From Bradyrhizobium sp. (GTDB taxonomy: Bacteria; Pseudomonadota; Alphaproteobacteria; Rhizobiales; Xanthobacteraceae), in the NCBI RefSeq assembly GCF_030646015.1, contig NZ_JAUSLT010000019.1, positions 62,001 through 126,000 on the forward strand: a DNA stretch of 64,000 bases. The letters are read 5' to 3'. A program made the translations under genes and the position numbers. The notes under the pieces were generated by a model that was not told the origin of the DNA, made no database searches, and saw only the letters and a program-made list of their open reading frames with translations. This document shows positions 53,635 through 61,792 of this stretch, piece by piece. How positions within the stretch are numbered: position 1 is the stretch's first letter; the number at the start of each line of letters is the position of its first letter.

Positions 53635-54462
53635 ATGCGCTGCCTTGTCGTGGCCGATCTGCATTACTCGCTGCCGCAATTCGACTGGCTGCTCAGCGCC
53701 GCGCCGAATTTCGACCTGGTGATCTTCGCCGGCGATGCGCTGGACGTCGGGTCGCTGGTGGATTTCCGCGCCCAGATCGTCGTCGTGAAGAAGTACCTGG
53801 AGCTGTTGTCCGGCATCACGAAAGTGATCCTGTGTTCCGGCAATCACGATCTCGACGCGCGCAGCCCGGAGGGTGAAAAAATCTCGCGATGGATCGGCGA
53901 CGTCCGCGAACTCGGCATTGCCTGCGATGGCGACAGCCTCGTGATCGGCGACACCCTCTTCACGGTGTGTCCGTGGTGGGATGGACCGCTGGTCCGGCAA
54001 GGGATCGACGACCAGTTGCGCGCGGCGGCCGCAGACCGCCTGAAACGATGGATCTGGGTGCATCACGCGCCGCCGGCGGATTCACCGGTCAGCTGGGGCG
54101 GCAAGCGCTTCTTCGGCGACGTCGAACTGGTGCAATGGATCAAGACCTGGCAGCCGTCGATGGTGATCTGCGGCCATGTGCATCAATCGCCGTTCATTCC
54201 CGAAGGCTCGTGGTTCGACCGGCTCGGCGCCACCTGGGTGTTCAATACCGGCTTGCAGCCGGGCCGTCCGCCAACGCATATTGTGCTCGACATCGATGAC
54301 GGGACGGCCTTCTGGCTGGCGGCCGGCGAAGGGCAATGCATCGACCTCAACGCGCCGCTGCAGCGGCCGGGAGCGCGGATTGAAGATCCGCCGGCCTGGC
54401 TCACATCCTTGGGTCGGATTTCCGATCCGAGCCTGGCGAGACCTGCGTCGGCGACTGGTTGA
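53635..54462 (+). CDS. Calcineurin-like metallophosphoesterase
   Basis: 275 residues. Metal-binding motifs in order: VVADLHYS (DxH), FAGDALD (GD), CSGNHDLD (GNHD), VHHAPP and GHVHQSP (GHxH). All ligands for a two-metal centre are present, so it should hydrolyse phosphomono- or diesters in the cytosol; substrate unknown. Start set at MRCLVVADL (53635); a TTG 15 nt upstream is less likely. Its last 62 nt overlap the convergent cyclic-nucleotide-binding gene. Confidence 0.83.
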   Translation: MRCLVVADLHYSLPQFDWLLSAAPNFDLVIFAGDALDVGSLVDFRAQIVVVKKYLELLSGITKVILCSGNHDLDARSPEGEKISRWIGDVRELGIACDGDSLVIGDTLFTVCPWWDGPLVRQGIDDQLRAAAADRLKRWIWVHHAPPADSPVSWGGKRFFGDVELVQWIKTWQPSMVICGHVHQSPFIPEGSWFDRLGATWVFNTGLQPGRPPTHIVLDIDDGTAFWLAAGEGQCIDLNAPLQRPGARIEDPPAWLTSLGRISDPSLARPASATG

Positions 54463-54886
54463 TCATGCTTTGCAGGAGATCGCCGACCATCGCCAAATGG
54501 GTGCCGTGGCCGGCATATTGCCGCTTGATGTCGGCGAGATAGGTGTTGGCGGCATTGAGCCGCTGCGCCAGCATGCGGGCGATCAGCAGCGCCACGCCGG
54601 GCTGCTGACGCAGGAACGAGGCGGCATCGTTGATCTCGTAAATCACCGAGTCCGCCGCCGTGCGCACGGTCGCGGTGTGGGGCTGATCGAGCAGCACCGA
54701 CATTTCGCCGAGCACCGCGCCCGGTTCGGTGATGGCGGCAACCACAGTGTCGCCCTTGATGACTTCGAGCCGTCCCTCGATCAGGACATAGAGATGGCCG
54801 GTCCTGCCGCCCTCTTGCACGACGAGGCTGCCGGCCGACACGTTTTGCCTGATGCCGCCGATGCAATATTCGAGAATTTCACGCAT
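54401..54886 (-). CDS. Cyclic-nucleotide-binding domain protein
   Basis: 161 residues. A single cNMP-binding beta-roll: VSAGSLVVQEGGRTGHLYVLIEG, the phosphate-binding cassette GAVLGEMSVLLDQPHTATVR (family GExALL...RxATV; here E is present and R is replaced by H), then a helical tail. No HTH, kinase or channel follows, so it is a stand-alone sensor or regulatory subunit. Convergent and overlapping by 62 nt with the phosphoesterase gene. Confidence 0.85.
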   Translation of the reverse strand: MREILEYCIGGIRQNVSAGSLVVQEGGRTGHLYVLIEGRLEVIKGDTVVAAITEPGAVLGEMSVLLDQPHTATVRTAADSVIYEINDAASFLRQQPGVALLIARMLAQRLNAANTYLADIKRQYAGHGTHLAMVGDLLQSMINQSPTQVSPGSDRKSDPRM

Positions 54887-55012
54887 CCGACACACCCCAA
54901 GGCGCCCACTTCAACGTCCCGAGCGCAAGATTAGGCAGGACCACCCCCGCCGTCGAACGGATAATGCAGCCGATTTGCCCGAATTGTCAGCACTAAACCG
55001 CTGTCTGAAGCT

Positions 55013-56206
55013 TCAGGCGACCGTCTTCCGCCTGCGATCGACGCCGGCCAGCAGCGGTCCGAACACGATCGCGAATCCGAAGAAAGCGGCGGTCCAGGCG
55101 AACGCGGCCACATACAGCAGCGGCTCGCTGTGACTGGGTTCGATCACCGCGCAGACCCGCGCCAGCGCCGCCACGATGATGGCAAGATAGATCGCCTGGG
55201 TGGCGCGCGAGGCGGTGAGGGGCTGGCCGGTATGGCCGAGCGTGGCGCGGCTCATCACCGCCAGCGTCATGGTGCCCGCAGCACCCGCCATCCAGGCATG
55301 AACACCGGCGCCCGGTGCCACGAGGCCGAACGCCGAGGCGGCATTGAGCAGGAAGCCTGCTGGCACGAAGGCGTAGCCGACATGCAGGATCAGCAACAGC
55401 CGCTCGCGGAAAGTGCGATCGCCCGCCCAGCGCGCCAGGCGCACCAGATGCAGCAGACCGGTCAATGCCAGCGCTGCGCCGGTGAGCGGGCTCCCGGAAC
55501 TGACGATCCAGCCCACCAGCGTCAACGCGGTGATGGCAACGACGATGATATCGAAGCGGTTGAACGGCGCCGGCAGCCGGCCGGGATTTTCGCGCACCAG
55601 CCAGTTGCGGGTAAAACTCGGAATGATGCGGCCGCCGATCAGCGAGATCAGCAGCACCACCACGGCGATGCCGATCCGGATGCCGGTCTCGGCAAGCCCG
55701 TTGAAATGCGCCTCGAGGTGAAACGCGAGGTTGCCCGCCAGCAGCAGCAGCACCAGGATGACCACGTTGAGATTCTTCCAGTTGCGGCCGGCCACGATCT
55801 CGCGGGTTGCGGCGGCGGCGACCAGCGCGAGAAAGCTCGCATCGACCAGCATCGCCGTCAGCCAGCCGGTTTCGGCCGACAACGTCACGGCAAGCCGTCC
55901 CGCGATCCAGACCACGACCAGCGCCAGCAGCGGCGTGCCCTGGATCGGCAGCCGCCCGGTCCAGTTCGGGATCGCCGTGAACAGAAAGCCGGTGATCACG
56001 GCCGGCAAATAACCGTACAGCATCTCATGGACGTGCCAGTCGCGCGGCGCGAACGCGGAGAGCAGCGTGATCTCGCCATGGAACACCGGCAGCCATACCA
56101 GAATGGCGAGCCCGGCATAAACCGAGCCGAGCAGGAAGAACGGCCGGAAGCCGGCCCCGAGCAGCGCCCAGCCCTGATATGAGCGCGGGCGCGAAACCGC
56201 CATCAT
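55013..56206 (-). CDS. nnrS: NnrS-family haem-copper membrane protein
   Basis: 397 residues with about twelve helices. Conserved RPFFLLGSVYAGLAI, HVHEMLYGYLPAVITGFLFTAIPNWTGR, GGRIIPSFTRNWL and HAWMAGAAGTMTLAVMSRATLGHTG match NnrS, which protects cells from NO-related stress and is part of NO regulons. Divergent from nnrR, with a TTG-N8-CAA box in the shared gap. Two adjacent ATGs at the start. Confidence 0.9.
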   Translation of the reverse strand: MMAVSRPRSYQGWALLGAGFRPFFLLGSVYAGLAILVWLPVFHGEITLLSAFAPRDWHVHEMLYGYLPAVITGFLFTAIPNWTGRLPIQGTPLLALVVVWIAGRLAVTLSAETGWLTAMLVDASFLALVAAAATREIVAGRNWKNLNVVILVLLLLAGNLAFHLEAHFNGLAETGIRIGIAVVVLLISLIGGRIIPSFTRNWLVRENPGRLPAPFNRFDIIVVAITALTLVGWIVSSGSPLTGAALALTGLLHLVRLARWAGDRTFRERLLLILHVGYAFVPAGFLLNAASAFGLVAPGAGVHAWMAGAAGTMTLAVMSRATLGHTGQPLTASRATQAIYLAIIVAALARVCAVIEPSHSEPLLYVAAFAWTAAFFGFAIVFGPLLAGVDRRRKTVA

Positions 56207-56330
56207 GACCGCTCCATGCGGCTTGAGTCAGCCGGTCCCATTGCCTTGTGCATGGTGTGCTCCATCGATCAATTCGTCCCTCGAGGGGCCGTTGTTGAAA
56301 ACTATTTAAGGGGAAGGCCGCGCGTCGTTG

Positions 56331-56344
56331 TTGCGCCAACGCAA
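56331..56344. promoter_or_regulatory. FixK/NnrR-type box between nnrS and nnrR
   Basis: TTGCG-CCAA-CGCAA is a perfect palindrome and fits TTG(A/C)-N6-(T/G)CAA. It is 70 bp before nnrR and 124 bp before nnrS. Confidence 0.65.
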
Positions 56345-56414
56345 AGTTCCGCTTGATCGGGAGCCACAATCGCAGTCTAGATTCCATCCAAGTCGCTGAT
56401 GCGACGGAGGAACC

Positions 56415-57137
56415 ATGGCCACTATCGACCCCTCGCTGGTTGCCCATCTGCCGCTGTTTGCGGGATTCGGCACCGAGGAACTCAGTGATATTCTGCGCGA
56501 AGCCCGCTCGGTGCGGTTTGCAAGGAACAGCCCGGTATTCGAGGAGGGCCAGGACGCGCACTCCTTCTTCGTGCTGCTGCACGGCCATGTGCGCGCCACC
56601 AAGACCACGCCGGGGGGAGAACAGGTCGTGGTGCGCTATGTCGCGCCCGGCGAGACTTTTGGCGTCGCGATGGCGATCGGGCTGCCGCGCTATCCCGCCA
56701 CCGCGACCGCCGTCGACGACAGTGTCGTGCTGGCCTGGCCATCGGCGACGTGGCCACGCCTGGTGGCGAAATTTCCCGCATTGGCGACCAACACGCTGCA
56801 GACCATCGGCAGCCGGCTGCAGGAAACCCATACCCGCGTCGTCGAAATGTCGACCCAGCAGGTCGAACGGCGTGTCGCCCACGCCCTGTTGCGGCTCGCC
56901 AAGCAATCCGGCCGCAAGGTCGAGCACGGCATAGAAATCGATTTTCCGATCAGCCGCCAGGACATCGCCCAGATGACCGGCACCACGCTGCACACGGTGA
57001 GCCGTATCCTCTCGGGCTGGGAGAGCCGCGGGCTGATCGAGGGCGGCCGGCAACGCATCGTGCTGCGCGAGCCGCACAAGCTGTTCGTGCTGGCCGAAGC
57101 GACATCAGGCGAAGACGGACCGCTGGAGCGGCCGTAA
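56415..57137 (+). CDS. nnrR: Crp/Fnr-family NO/nitrite-responsive regulator
   Basis: 240 residues. Sensor beta-roll (FARNSPVFEEGQDAHSFFVLLHGHVRA), dimer helix, then the HTH FPISRQDIAQMTGTTLHTVSRILSGWE with the TVSR recognition helix that reads TTGAT-like half-sites. There are no cysteines for an iron-sulphur cluster, so it is not an FNR/FixK-type oxygen sensor; with nnrS and nirK beside it, NnrR is the best name. It probably activates nirK, nnrS and perhaps hemN under NO, and is itself preceded by a TTG-N8-CAA box that may bind FixK or NnrR. Confidence 0.82.
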   Translation: MATIDPSLVAHLPLFAGFGTEELSDILREARSVRFARNSPVFEEGQDAHSFFVLLHGHVRATKTTPGGEQVVVRYVAPGETFGVAMAIGLPRYPATATAVDDSVVLAWPSATWPRLVAKFPALATNTLQTIGSRLQETHTRVVEMSTQQVERRVAHALLRLAKQSGRKVEHGIEIDFPISRQDIAQMTGTTLHTVSRILSGWESRGLIEGGRQRIVLREPHKLFVLAEATSGEDGPLERP

Positions 57138-57193
57138 GCAGCAATCCTAGATTGTGCAATAGCACCCTCCTGTCTTTCAAGGAGAAATAATAA

Positions 57194-57403
57194 ATGTCCA
57201 AAACTCCCGACTGCCCGGAAACCGGAAAACCCATGGCGCGCGATACGCGTCCCATGGAAATTTCATACAAGGGACAATCAACCACAATCGACATGCCGGG
57301 ATGGTATCGTCATGAGTCTGGCCAAAGCATTCACACGCCCGAGGATCTGAAAATTTCAGATGCGGCATTGAAGGATCTTCGTCTCAAGTCGAAAATCTCT
57401 TGA
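57194..57403 (+). CDS. Small MqsA/YgiT-like protein with degenerate zinc site
   Basis: 69 residues. DCPETGKPMARDTRPMEISYKG and IDMPGWYRHESGQSIHTPEDLK follow the pattern of the N-terminal zinc domain of MqsA-type antitoxins (CPxxG...R...YKG...GWYCxxCGE), but only one Cys is left: the second CxxC is RHES. A toxin gene is not adjacent. AAGGAG lies 8 nt before the ATG. Perhaps a stand-alone regulator derived from an antitoxin, or a different small fold. Confidence 0.6.
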   Translation: MSKTPDCPETGKPMARDTRPMEISYKGQSTTIDMPGWYRHESGQSIHTPEDLKISDAALKDLRLKSKIS

Positions 57404-57431
57404 AGCTGATCGCCCCGCCCGGCCGTAAGCG

Positions 57432-58814
57432 TCAAACCGCCCGGCTGTGCAGCTGCTTCGATCCATCGAGATGGGCGTCGAAGGCCGCCGCCACGCTGCG
57501 GACCAGAAAGCGCGAATCATCCGCGACGGCGAGCGACGTGCCGTCGAGTTCGACGATGCCGTCGGAAATCAGGTCCTGCAGCCGGGACGACGACTTCAGC
57601 ATGGTTTCCGCCGACAACCCGTGCCGCGCGCAGACCGGATCGAGATCGACGCCGAAGTCACACATGATGCGCTCGATGATCTCGGCACGCAGCCGGTCGT
57701 CGTCGGTCAGGGCATAGCCCTTGACGGTTGCCAGCGAGCCACTGGCGATGGCCTGCTCATAGGCGCGGGTGCCGACTTCGTTCTGCACATAGCCCTGCGG
57801 CAGACGACCGATGGCGCTGGCGCCGAAGCCGAGCAGGACATTGCTCTCGTCGGTGGTGTAGCCCTGAAAATTCCGCCGCAGCCTGCCCTCCCGGAACGCC
57901 ACCGCCATCGCGTCATCGGGCAGCGCGAAGTGATCGAGCCCGATCTGGATGTATCCCGCCTGTTTCAATGCGCCGGCGATCGCTTCGGACTGCCGAAGCC
58001 GTTCCAGGCTGTCGGGCAGCGCCGCCTCGTCGATCTTGCGCTGATGCTTCTTGAAGCTCGGGACGTGGGCGTAGCCGAACACCGAGAACCGGTCGGGGCG
58101 AAGCTCGACGCAGCGGCTGACGGTGTCGAGGCACGACGCCACGGTCTGGTGCGGCAGTCCGTAGATCAGGTCGAAATTGATGCCGGATATGCCGGCCCGC
58201 CGCAGACCTGTGGTCGCCGCGGCGGTCTCCTCGAAACCCTGCACCCGGTTGATGGCGCGCTGAACCACGGGATCGAAGCTCTGCACGCCGAGGCTGGCGC
58301 GGTTGACGCCGCCGAAGGCCAGCGCGTGGATCATCTGGCCGGTCAGCGTGCGCGGGTCGATCTCGATGGCGATCTCGGCCGAGGGCGGCACGAAGAAGGA
58401 TTGCCTGACCGCGCCCATCAGATCCACGAAAGTCTCTGGCGCCATGATGGTCGGCGTGCCGCCGCCGAAATGAATGTGCTCGACCTTGATGCGGCGATCG
58501 ATCTGGCGCGACACCAGCTCGATTTCACAGCGCAGCGCCGAGGCATAGACCGCGACCGGGTCTTCCCGGCGGACCACCGAGGTGTTGCAGCCGCAATACC
58601 AGCACATCGCCCGGCAGAACGGCACATGCAGATAAAGCGAGGTGGTGGCGTGCTGTGGAATGGCCTTCAGCCATTCGGCGTATTGGCCGGGACCGATCGC
58701 GGCGGCAAAATGCGGCGCCGTCGGATAGCTGGTGTATCGGGGCAATCGCTCCTGGCCGTAGCACGCGGCAAGATCTGGCCTCATCTGGTACCCGTCCTCG
58801 AATGGCTGAACCAT
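57432..58814 (-). CDS. hemN: Oxygen-independent coproporphyrinogen III oxidase
   Basis: 460 residues. Radical-SAM core with CRAMCWYC (C67, C71, C74) and the following Cys76, SAM-binding FGGGTPTIM, and QNEVGTRAYEQAI and GFGASAIGRLPQGYVQN typical of true HemN rather than HemW. It decarboxylates coproporphyrinogen III to protoporphyrinogen IX without oxygen, supplying haem for anaerobic or microaerobic respiration. Start uncertain: ATG 58814 has no clear ribosome site, while ATG 58784 (MRPDLAACYG) has GAGGACGG upstream. A perfect FixK-type box lies 127 bp upstream. Confidence 0.95.
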   Translation of the reverse strand: MVQPFEDGYQMRPDLAACYGQERLPRYTSYPTAPHFAAAIGPGQYAEWLKAIPQHATTSLYLHVPFCRAMCWYCGCNTSVVRREDPVAVYASALRCEIELVSRQIDRRIKVEHIHFGGGTPTIMAPETFVDLMGAVRQSFFVPPSAEIAIEIDPRTLTGQMIHALAFGGVNRASLGVQSFDPVVQRAINRVQGFEETAAATTGLRRAGISGINFDLIYGLPHQTVASCLDTVSRCVELRPDRFSVFGYAHVPSFKKHQRKIDEAALPDSLERLRQSEAIAGALKQAGYIQIGLDHFALPDDAMAVAFREGRLRRNFQGYTTDESNVLLGFGASAIGRLPQGYVQNEVGTRAYEQAIASGSLATVKGYALTDDDRLRAEIIERIMCDFGVDLDPVCARHGLSAETMLKSSSRLQDLISDGIVELDGTSLAVADDSRFLVRSVAAAFDAHLDGSKQLHSRAV

Positions 58815-58940
58815 GGTCGATCGGGGCTTCTGCGCCCCGATTTCCTCCAGCTAACCCGCCCGACGGAGGGCGACCTTGCGCTCGCTCAAACCCGGCACCG
58901 AAATGCGGCGATTCCGTACAAGTCCGGATTGAGCGAATCC

Positions 58941-58954
58941 TTGCGCGCGCGCAA
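58941..58954. promoter_or_regulatory. FixK-type box of hemN
   Basis: TTGCGCGCGCGCAA is a perfect palindrome and an exact match to TTG(A/C)-N6-(T/G)CAA. It lies upstream of hemN and, on the other side, 61 bp before the small membrane protein at 59015. Confidence 0.7.
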
Positions 58955-59014
58955 AGAATGATTCGTCGTTCCGGGCGATGGTCGCGCATCGAACGATGAA
59001 TCGGAGCCGAGGCC

Positions 59015-59227
59015 ATGAGCCTGTACGTGCTGGACGCCTTCATCTGGATTGTCGGAATACGCGGGCATATCCCGCAAAGCGGCGAGTTCAGCCCCGTCGC
59101 GGGGCGATCGTCGGTTGGCGCCAGCGCCGGCGCGCTGATGCGCGCCCTCGCCGTCTTCGTCGGCATGGTCGCGTTGCTGTCGCTGGTGCTGTGGCTGGCC
59201 GTCTGGCTCGCCATCAAGCTGCTGTAA
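59015..59227 (+). CDS. Small single-pass membrane protein in the denitrification block
   Basis: 70 residues: MSLYVLDAFIWIVGIRGHIP, a hydrophilic Gly/Ser stretch, and a C-terminal helix (LAVFVGMVALLSLVLWLAVWLA). GAGG lies 3-4 nt before the ATG. The FixK-type box at 58941 is suitably placed to drive it divergently from hemN, so it may belong to the microaerobic regulon. No family recognised; it could also be a chance frame. Confidence 0.5.
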   Translation: MSLYVLDAFIWIVGIRGHIPQSGEFSPVAGRSSVGASAGALMRALAVFVGMVALLSLVLWLAVWLAIKLL

Positions 59228-59370
59228 CCGGCCGCCAGCGCTTTGGCGTCGGCGCGGCGACGGTCACCGACGCCGACGAAAGCTCCTTCACTTCATCCCC
59301 ATGCCGGGCCGGCGATGGCCGGCATCGTCAGGCGTTGTCACCGTTCCGCGATCGCCACGGTTAACCTCGT

Positions 59371-59411
59371 GTCACCGATTCTCATCGGTGACCTACGTAG
59401 CATTGCGTAGG
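59371..59411. promoter_or_regulatory. Two adjacent inverted repeats upstream of nirK
   Basis: GTCACCGAT-TCTC-ATCGGTGAC (59371-59392) is a perfect 9-bp repeat, followed at once by CCTACG-N8-CGTAGG (59392-59411). They lie 23 bp before the NnrR-type box. They could be an operator, or the terminator region of the preceding small gene. Confidence 0.4.
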
Positions 59412-59433
59412 GGTCGTGCAGTTCATCCGATCG

Positions 59434-59447
59434 TTGTTGCAGCGCAA
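59434..59447 (+). promoter_or_regulatory. NnrR/FixK-type box of nirK
   Basis: TTGTTGCAGCGCAA fits TTG-N8-CAA, 65 bp before the nirK start. If centred at -41.5, transcription would begin near 59482. Confidence 0.65.
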
Positions 59448-59511
59448 AGAGCCTTGTCGTGAAAGGCCTAGATTGGCGTCGGTAGAAAACTTCAGATGAA
59501 GGAACGATCCG

Positions 59512-60606
59512 ATGTTGACCCGCAGAGCCGCCATGTTCAGTGCCGCCGCCGCAGTCCTCATGCTGGCGACACCAGCGCTTTCCCAGGACCTCAAGCTGCC
59601 CCGACAGAAGGTCGAGCTGGTCGCTCCGCCCTTCGTGCATGCGCACGAGCAGGCCACCAGGCAGGGTCCCAAGATCATGGAGTTCACGCTCCGGATCGAG
59701 GAGAAGAAGGTGGTGATCGACGACAAGGGCACCACGTTCCACGCCATGACCTTCAACGGCTCGATGCCAGGACCGCTGATGGTGGTGCATGAGGGCGACT
59801 ACGTCGAACTGACGCTGGTCAATCCCGACACCAACTCGATGGCGCACAACATCGATTTCCATTCGGCGACCGGCGCGCTCGGCGGCGGCGAACTCACCAT
59901 GGTCAATCCCGGCGAACAGGTGGTGCTGCGCTGGAAGGCGACGCGCACCGGCGCCTTCGTCTATCACTGCGCCCCGGGCGGGCCGATGATTCCCTGGCAT
60001 GTCGTTTCCGGCATGAACGGCGCCGTCATGGTGCTGCCGCGCGACGGCCTGAACGACGGCAAGGGCAAGGCGCTCAAATACGACAAGGTCTACTATATCG
60101 GCGAGCAGGACATGTACGTGCCGCGCGACGAGAAGGGCAACTTCAAGTCCTACGAGTCCGCCGGCGAGTCCTACAACGATACCGTCGAGGTGATGCGCAA
60201 GCTGACGCCGACCCATGTCGTGTTCAACGGCAAGGCCGGGGCGCTGACCGGCAAGAATGCGCTGACCGCCAATGTCGGCGAGAACGTGCTGATCGTGCAT
60301 TCGCAGGCCAACCGCGACAGCCGTCCGCATCTGATCGGCGGCCACGGCGACTATGTCTGGGAGACCGGCAAGTTCTCCAACGCGCCGGAGACCGGCCTCG
60401 AGACCTGGTTCATTCGCGGCGGCTCGGCGGGAGCGGCGATGTACAAGTTCCTGCAGCCCGGCATCTACGCCTATGTCACGCACAACCTGATCGAGGCCGT
60501 CGAGCTCGGCGCCACCGCGCACTTCAAGGTCGAAGGCAAGTGGAACGACGATCTGATGACCCAGGTCAAGGCGCCGGCGGAGATTCCGGCCCCCAAGACC
60601 AACTAG
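59512..60606 (+). CDS. nirK: Copper-containing nitrite reductase
   Basis: 364 residues with a signal peptide ([20 protein letters not shown]). Type-1 copper ligands H112, C153, H163 and M168; type-2 ligands H117, H152 and H324; catalytic D115 (NIDFH) and H278 (GGHGD). All are present, so it should reduce nitrite to NO in the periplasm. A TTG-N8-CAA box lies 65 bp upstream. The last ten codons plus stop are duplicated directly after the gene as an exact 33-bp tandem repeat. nirV follows. Confidence 0.97.
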   Translation: MLTRRAAMFSAAAAVLMLATPALSQDLKLPRQKVELVAPPFVHAHEQATRQGPKIMEFTLRIEEKKVVIDDKGTTFHAMTFNGSMPGPLMVVHEGDYVELTLVNPDTNSMAHNIDFHSATGALGGGELTMVNPGEQVVLRWKATRTGAFVYHCAPGGPMIPWHVVSGMNGAVMVLPRDGLNDGKGKALKYDKVYYIGEQDMYVPRDEKGNFKSYESAGESYNDTVEVMRKLTPTHVVFNGKAGALTGKNALTANVGENVLIVHSQANRDSRPHLIGGHGDYVWETGKFSNAPETGLETWFIRGGSAGAAMYKFLQPGIYAYVTHNLIEAVELGATAHFKVEGKWNDDLMTQVKAPAEIPAPKTN

Positions 60607-60639
60607 CCGGCGGAGATTCCGGCCCCCAAGACCAACTAG
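60574..60639 (+). repeat. 33-bp exact tandem duplication across the nirK stop codon
   Basis: The 33 bases at 60574-60606 (coding [14 protein letters not shown]) are repeated without change at 60607-60639. Only the first copy is translated. Confidence 0.95.
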
Positions 60640-60732
60640 GAGACAAACTGGGAGTCACACCAGGGGACCAACTGACGAAACAGCGGTGCCGGCATGACGC
60701 CGGCACCCTCCTCCCGACGACGCGAGACGGCC

Positions 60733-61635
60733 ATGCTGATCGCATTCAAACTCAAGCTAGCGTTAAAGCTGACCTTGGCCTGTGTGGCCGGCCTCACCGG
60801 ACCGCTGGCGGTGGCGCCGCTGTTCAATGGCGCCGCAGCGCCCGACCAGATCCCTGGCCATCCGCCCGCTTTGGTCGAACTCCAGCCCGGCACCGTGTCC
60901 TATCGGGTTGCCGGCGACTTCACCCGCTCCAACAGACAGATCGAAGCCCCCTTGACGTCGGTGCGTTTCACCCGGCCGCTGTCGATCATGAAGCATCAGG
61001 TCTCGGCCGCCGACTACCAGCGCTGCGTCGATGCGGCCGGCTGCCGCGCGCTGAGCCCGGGCGTCAAGCCTGTCGCCGACCGTCCCGCCGTGCAGATCAG
61101 CTGGCACGATGCCGACGCCTATGCGGCCTGGCTCTCGCGCACCACCGGCGAGCAATATCGGCTGCCGACCGACGAGGAATGGGCCTATGCCGCCGGCAGC
61201 CATTACAAGGACGACAGCCTGCCGGTCGACGACAACGATCCTTCCAAACGCTGGCTGGCCCGTTACGAGCGCGAGTCGAACCGGGAGTCCGGGACCGACA
61301 TCGAGCCGCAGCCATCAGGGCATTTCGGCGTCAACGAGAACGGCCTCTACGACATGTCAGGCAATGTCTGGGAATGGACCAGCACCTGTTTTGTCCGTTC
61401 CAAGCTTGACGAAAACGGCCGGACGATTTCGAAGAACTCGAATTGCGGCGTTCGCGTCGCCGAAGGCCAGCACCGCACCTACATCACCGATTTCATCCGC
61501 GATGCCCGCGCCGGCGGCTGCGCGGCCGGGGTTCCCCCTGATAATCTCGGCTTCAGGCTGGTGCGCGAGCACAGGTCCTGGGTGAGCGAGCTTGCCTCCG
61601 GACTCAGCAAGGCACTGTCGATCGCGCGGTCGTAG
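60733..61635 (+). CDS. nirV: NirV, formylglycine-generating-enzyme-like (SUMF1) protein
   Basis: 300 residues. N-terminal membrane anchor or signal (LIAFKLKLALKLTLACVAGL), then a SUMF1/FGE-sulfatase fold: PLSIMKHQVSAADYQRCVDA, VQISWHDADAYAAWLSRTTG, RLPTDEEWAYAAGS, LYDMSGNVWEWTSTCF and C-terminal LGFRLVRE. It commonly follows nirK; its role in denitrification is unclear. Start at 60733 (MLIAFK); ATG at 60694 would add thirteen residues. Confidence 0.88.
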   Translation: MLIAFKLKLALKLTLACVAGLTGPLAVAPLFNGAAAPDQIPGHPPALVELQPGTVSYRVAGDFTRSNRQIEAPLTSVRFTRPLSIMKHQVSAADYQRCVDAAGCRALSPGVKPVADRPAVQISWHDADAYAAWLSRTTGEQYRLPTDEEWAYAAGSHYKDDSLPVDDNDPSKRWLARYERESNRESGTDIEPQPSGHFGVNENGLYDMSGNVWEWTSTCFVRSKLDENGRTISKNSNCGVRVAEGQHRTYITDFIRDARAGGCAAGVPPDNLGFRLVREHRSWVSELASGLSKALSIARS

Positions 61636-61659
61636 TTTTGCTGGCAGATGAAGGCACAC

Positions 61660-61699
61660 TTTGGAACGCTTCTAAATCAAAGCGTGGAATCCCTCTAAA
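61660..61699 (+). promoter_or_regulatory. Irr-type iron control element and weaker second site
   Basis: TTTGGAA-CGC-TTCTAAA (61660-61676) differs by one base from a perfect TTTAGAA-N3-TTCTAAA dyad, the form of Irr (ICE) sites in Bradyrhizobium. A degenerate copy CGTGGAA-TCC-CTCTAAA follows at 61683-61699. Both lie upstream of the ferric transporter genes. Confidence 0.6.
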
Positions 61700-61792
61700 T
61701 CAGCACTTTCGCGGCATCGAGTCGCGGACAGCACCGCACCTGCTGCGCTACTTGAAACCGGCATCGCCATCGTCGCCGCCGGAGCAGTTCTC

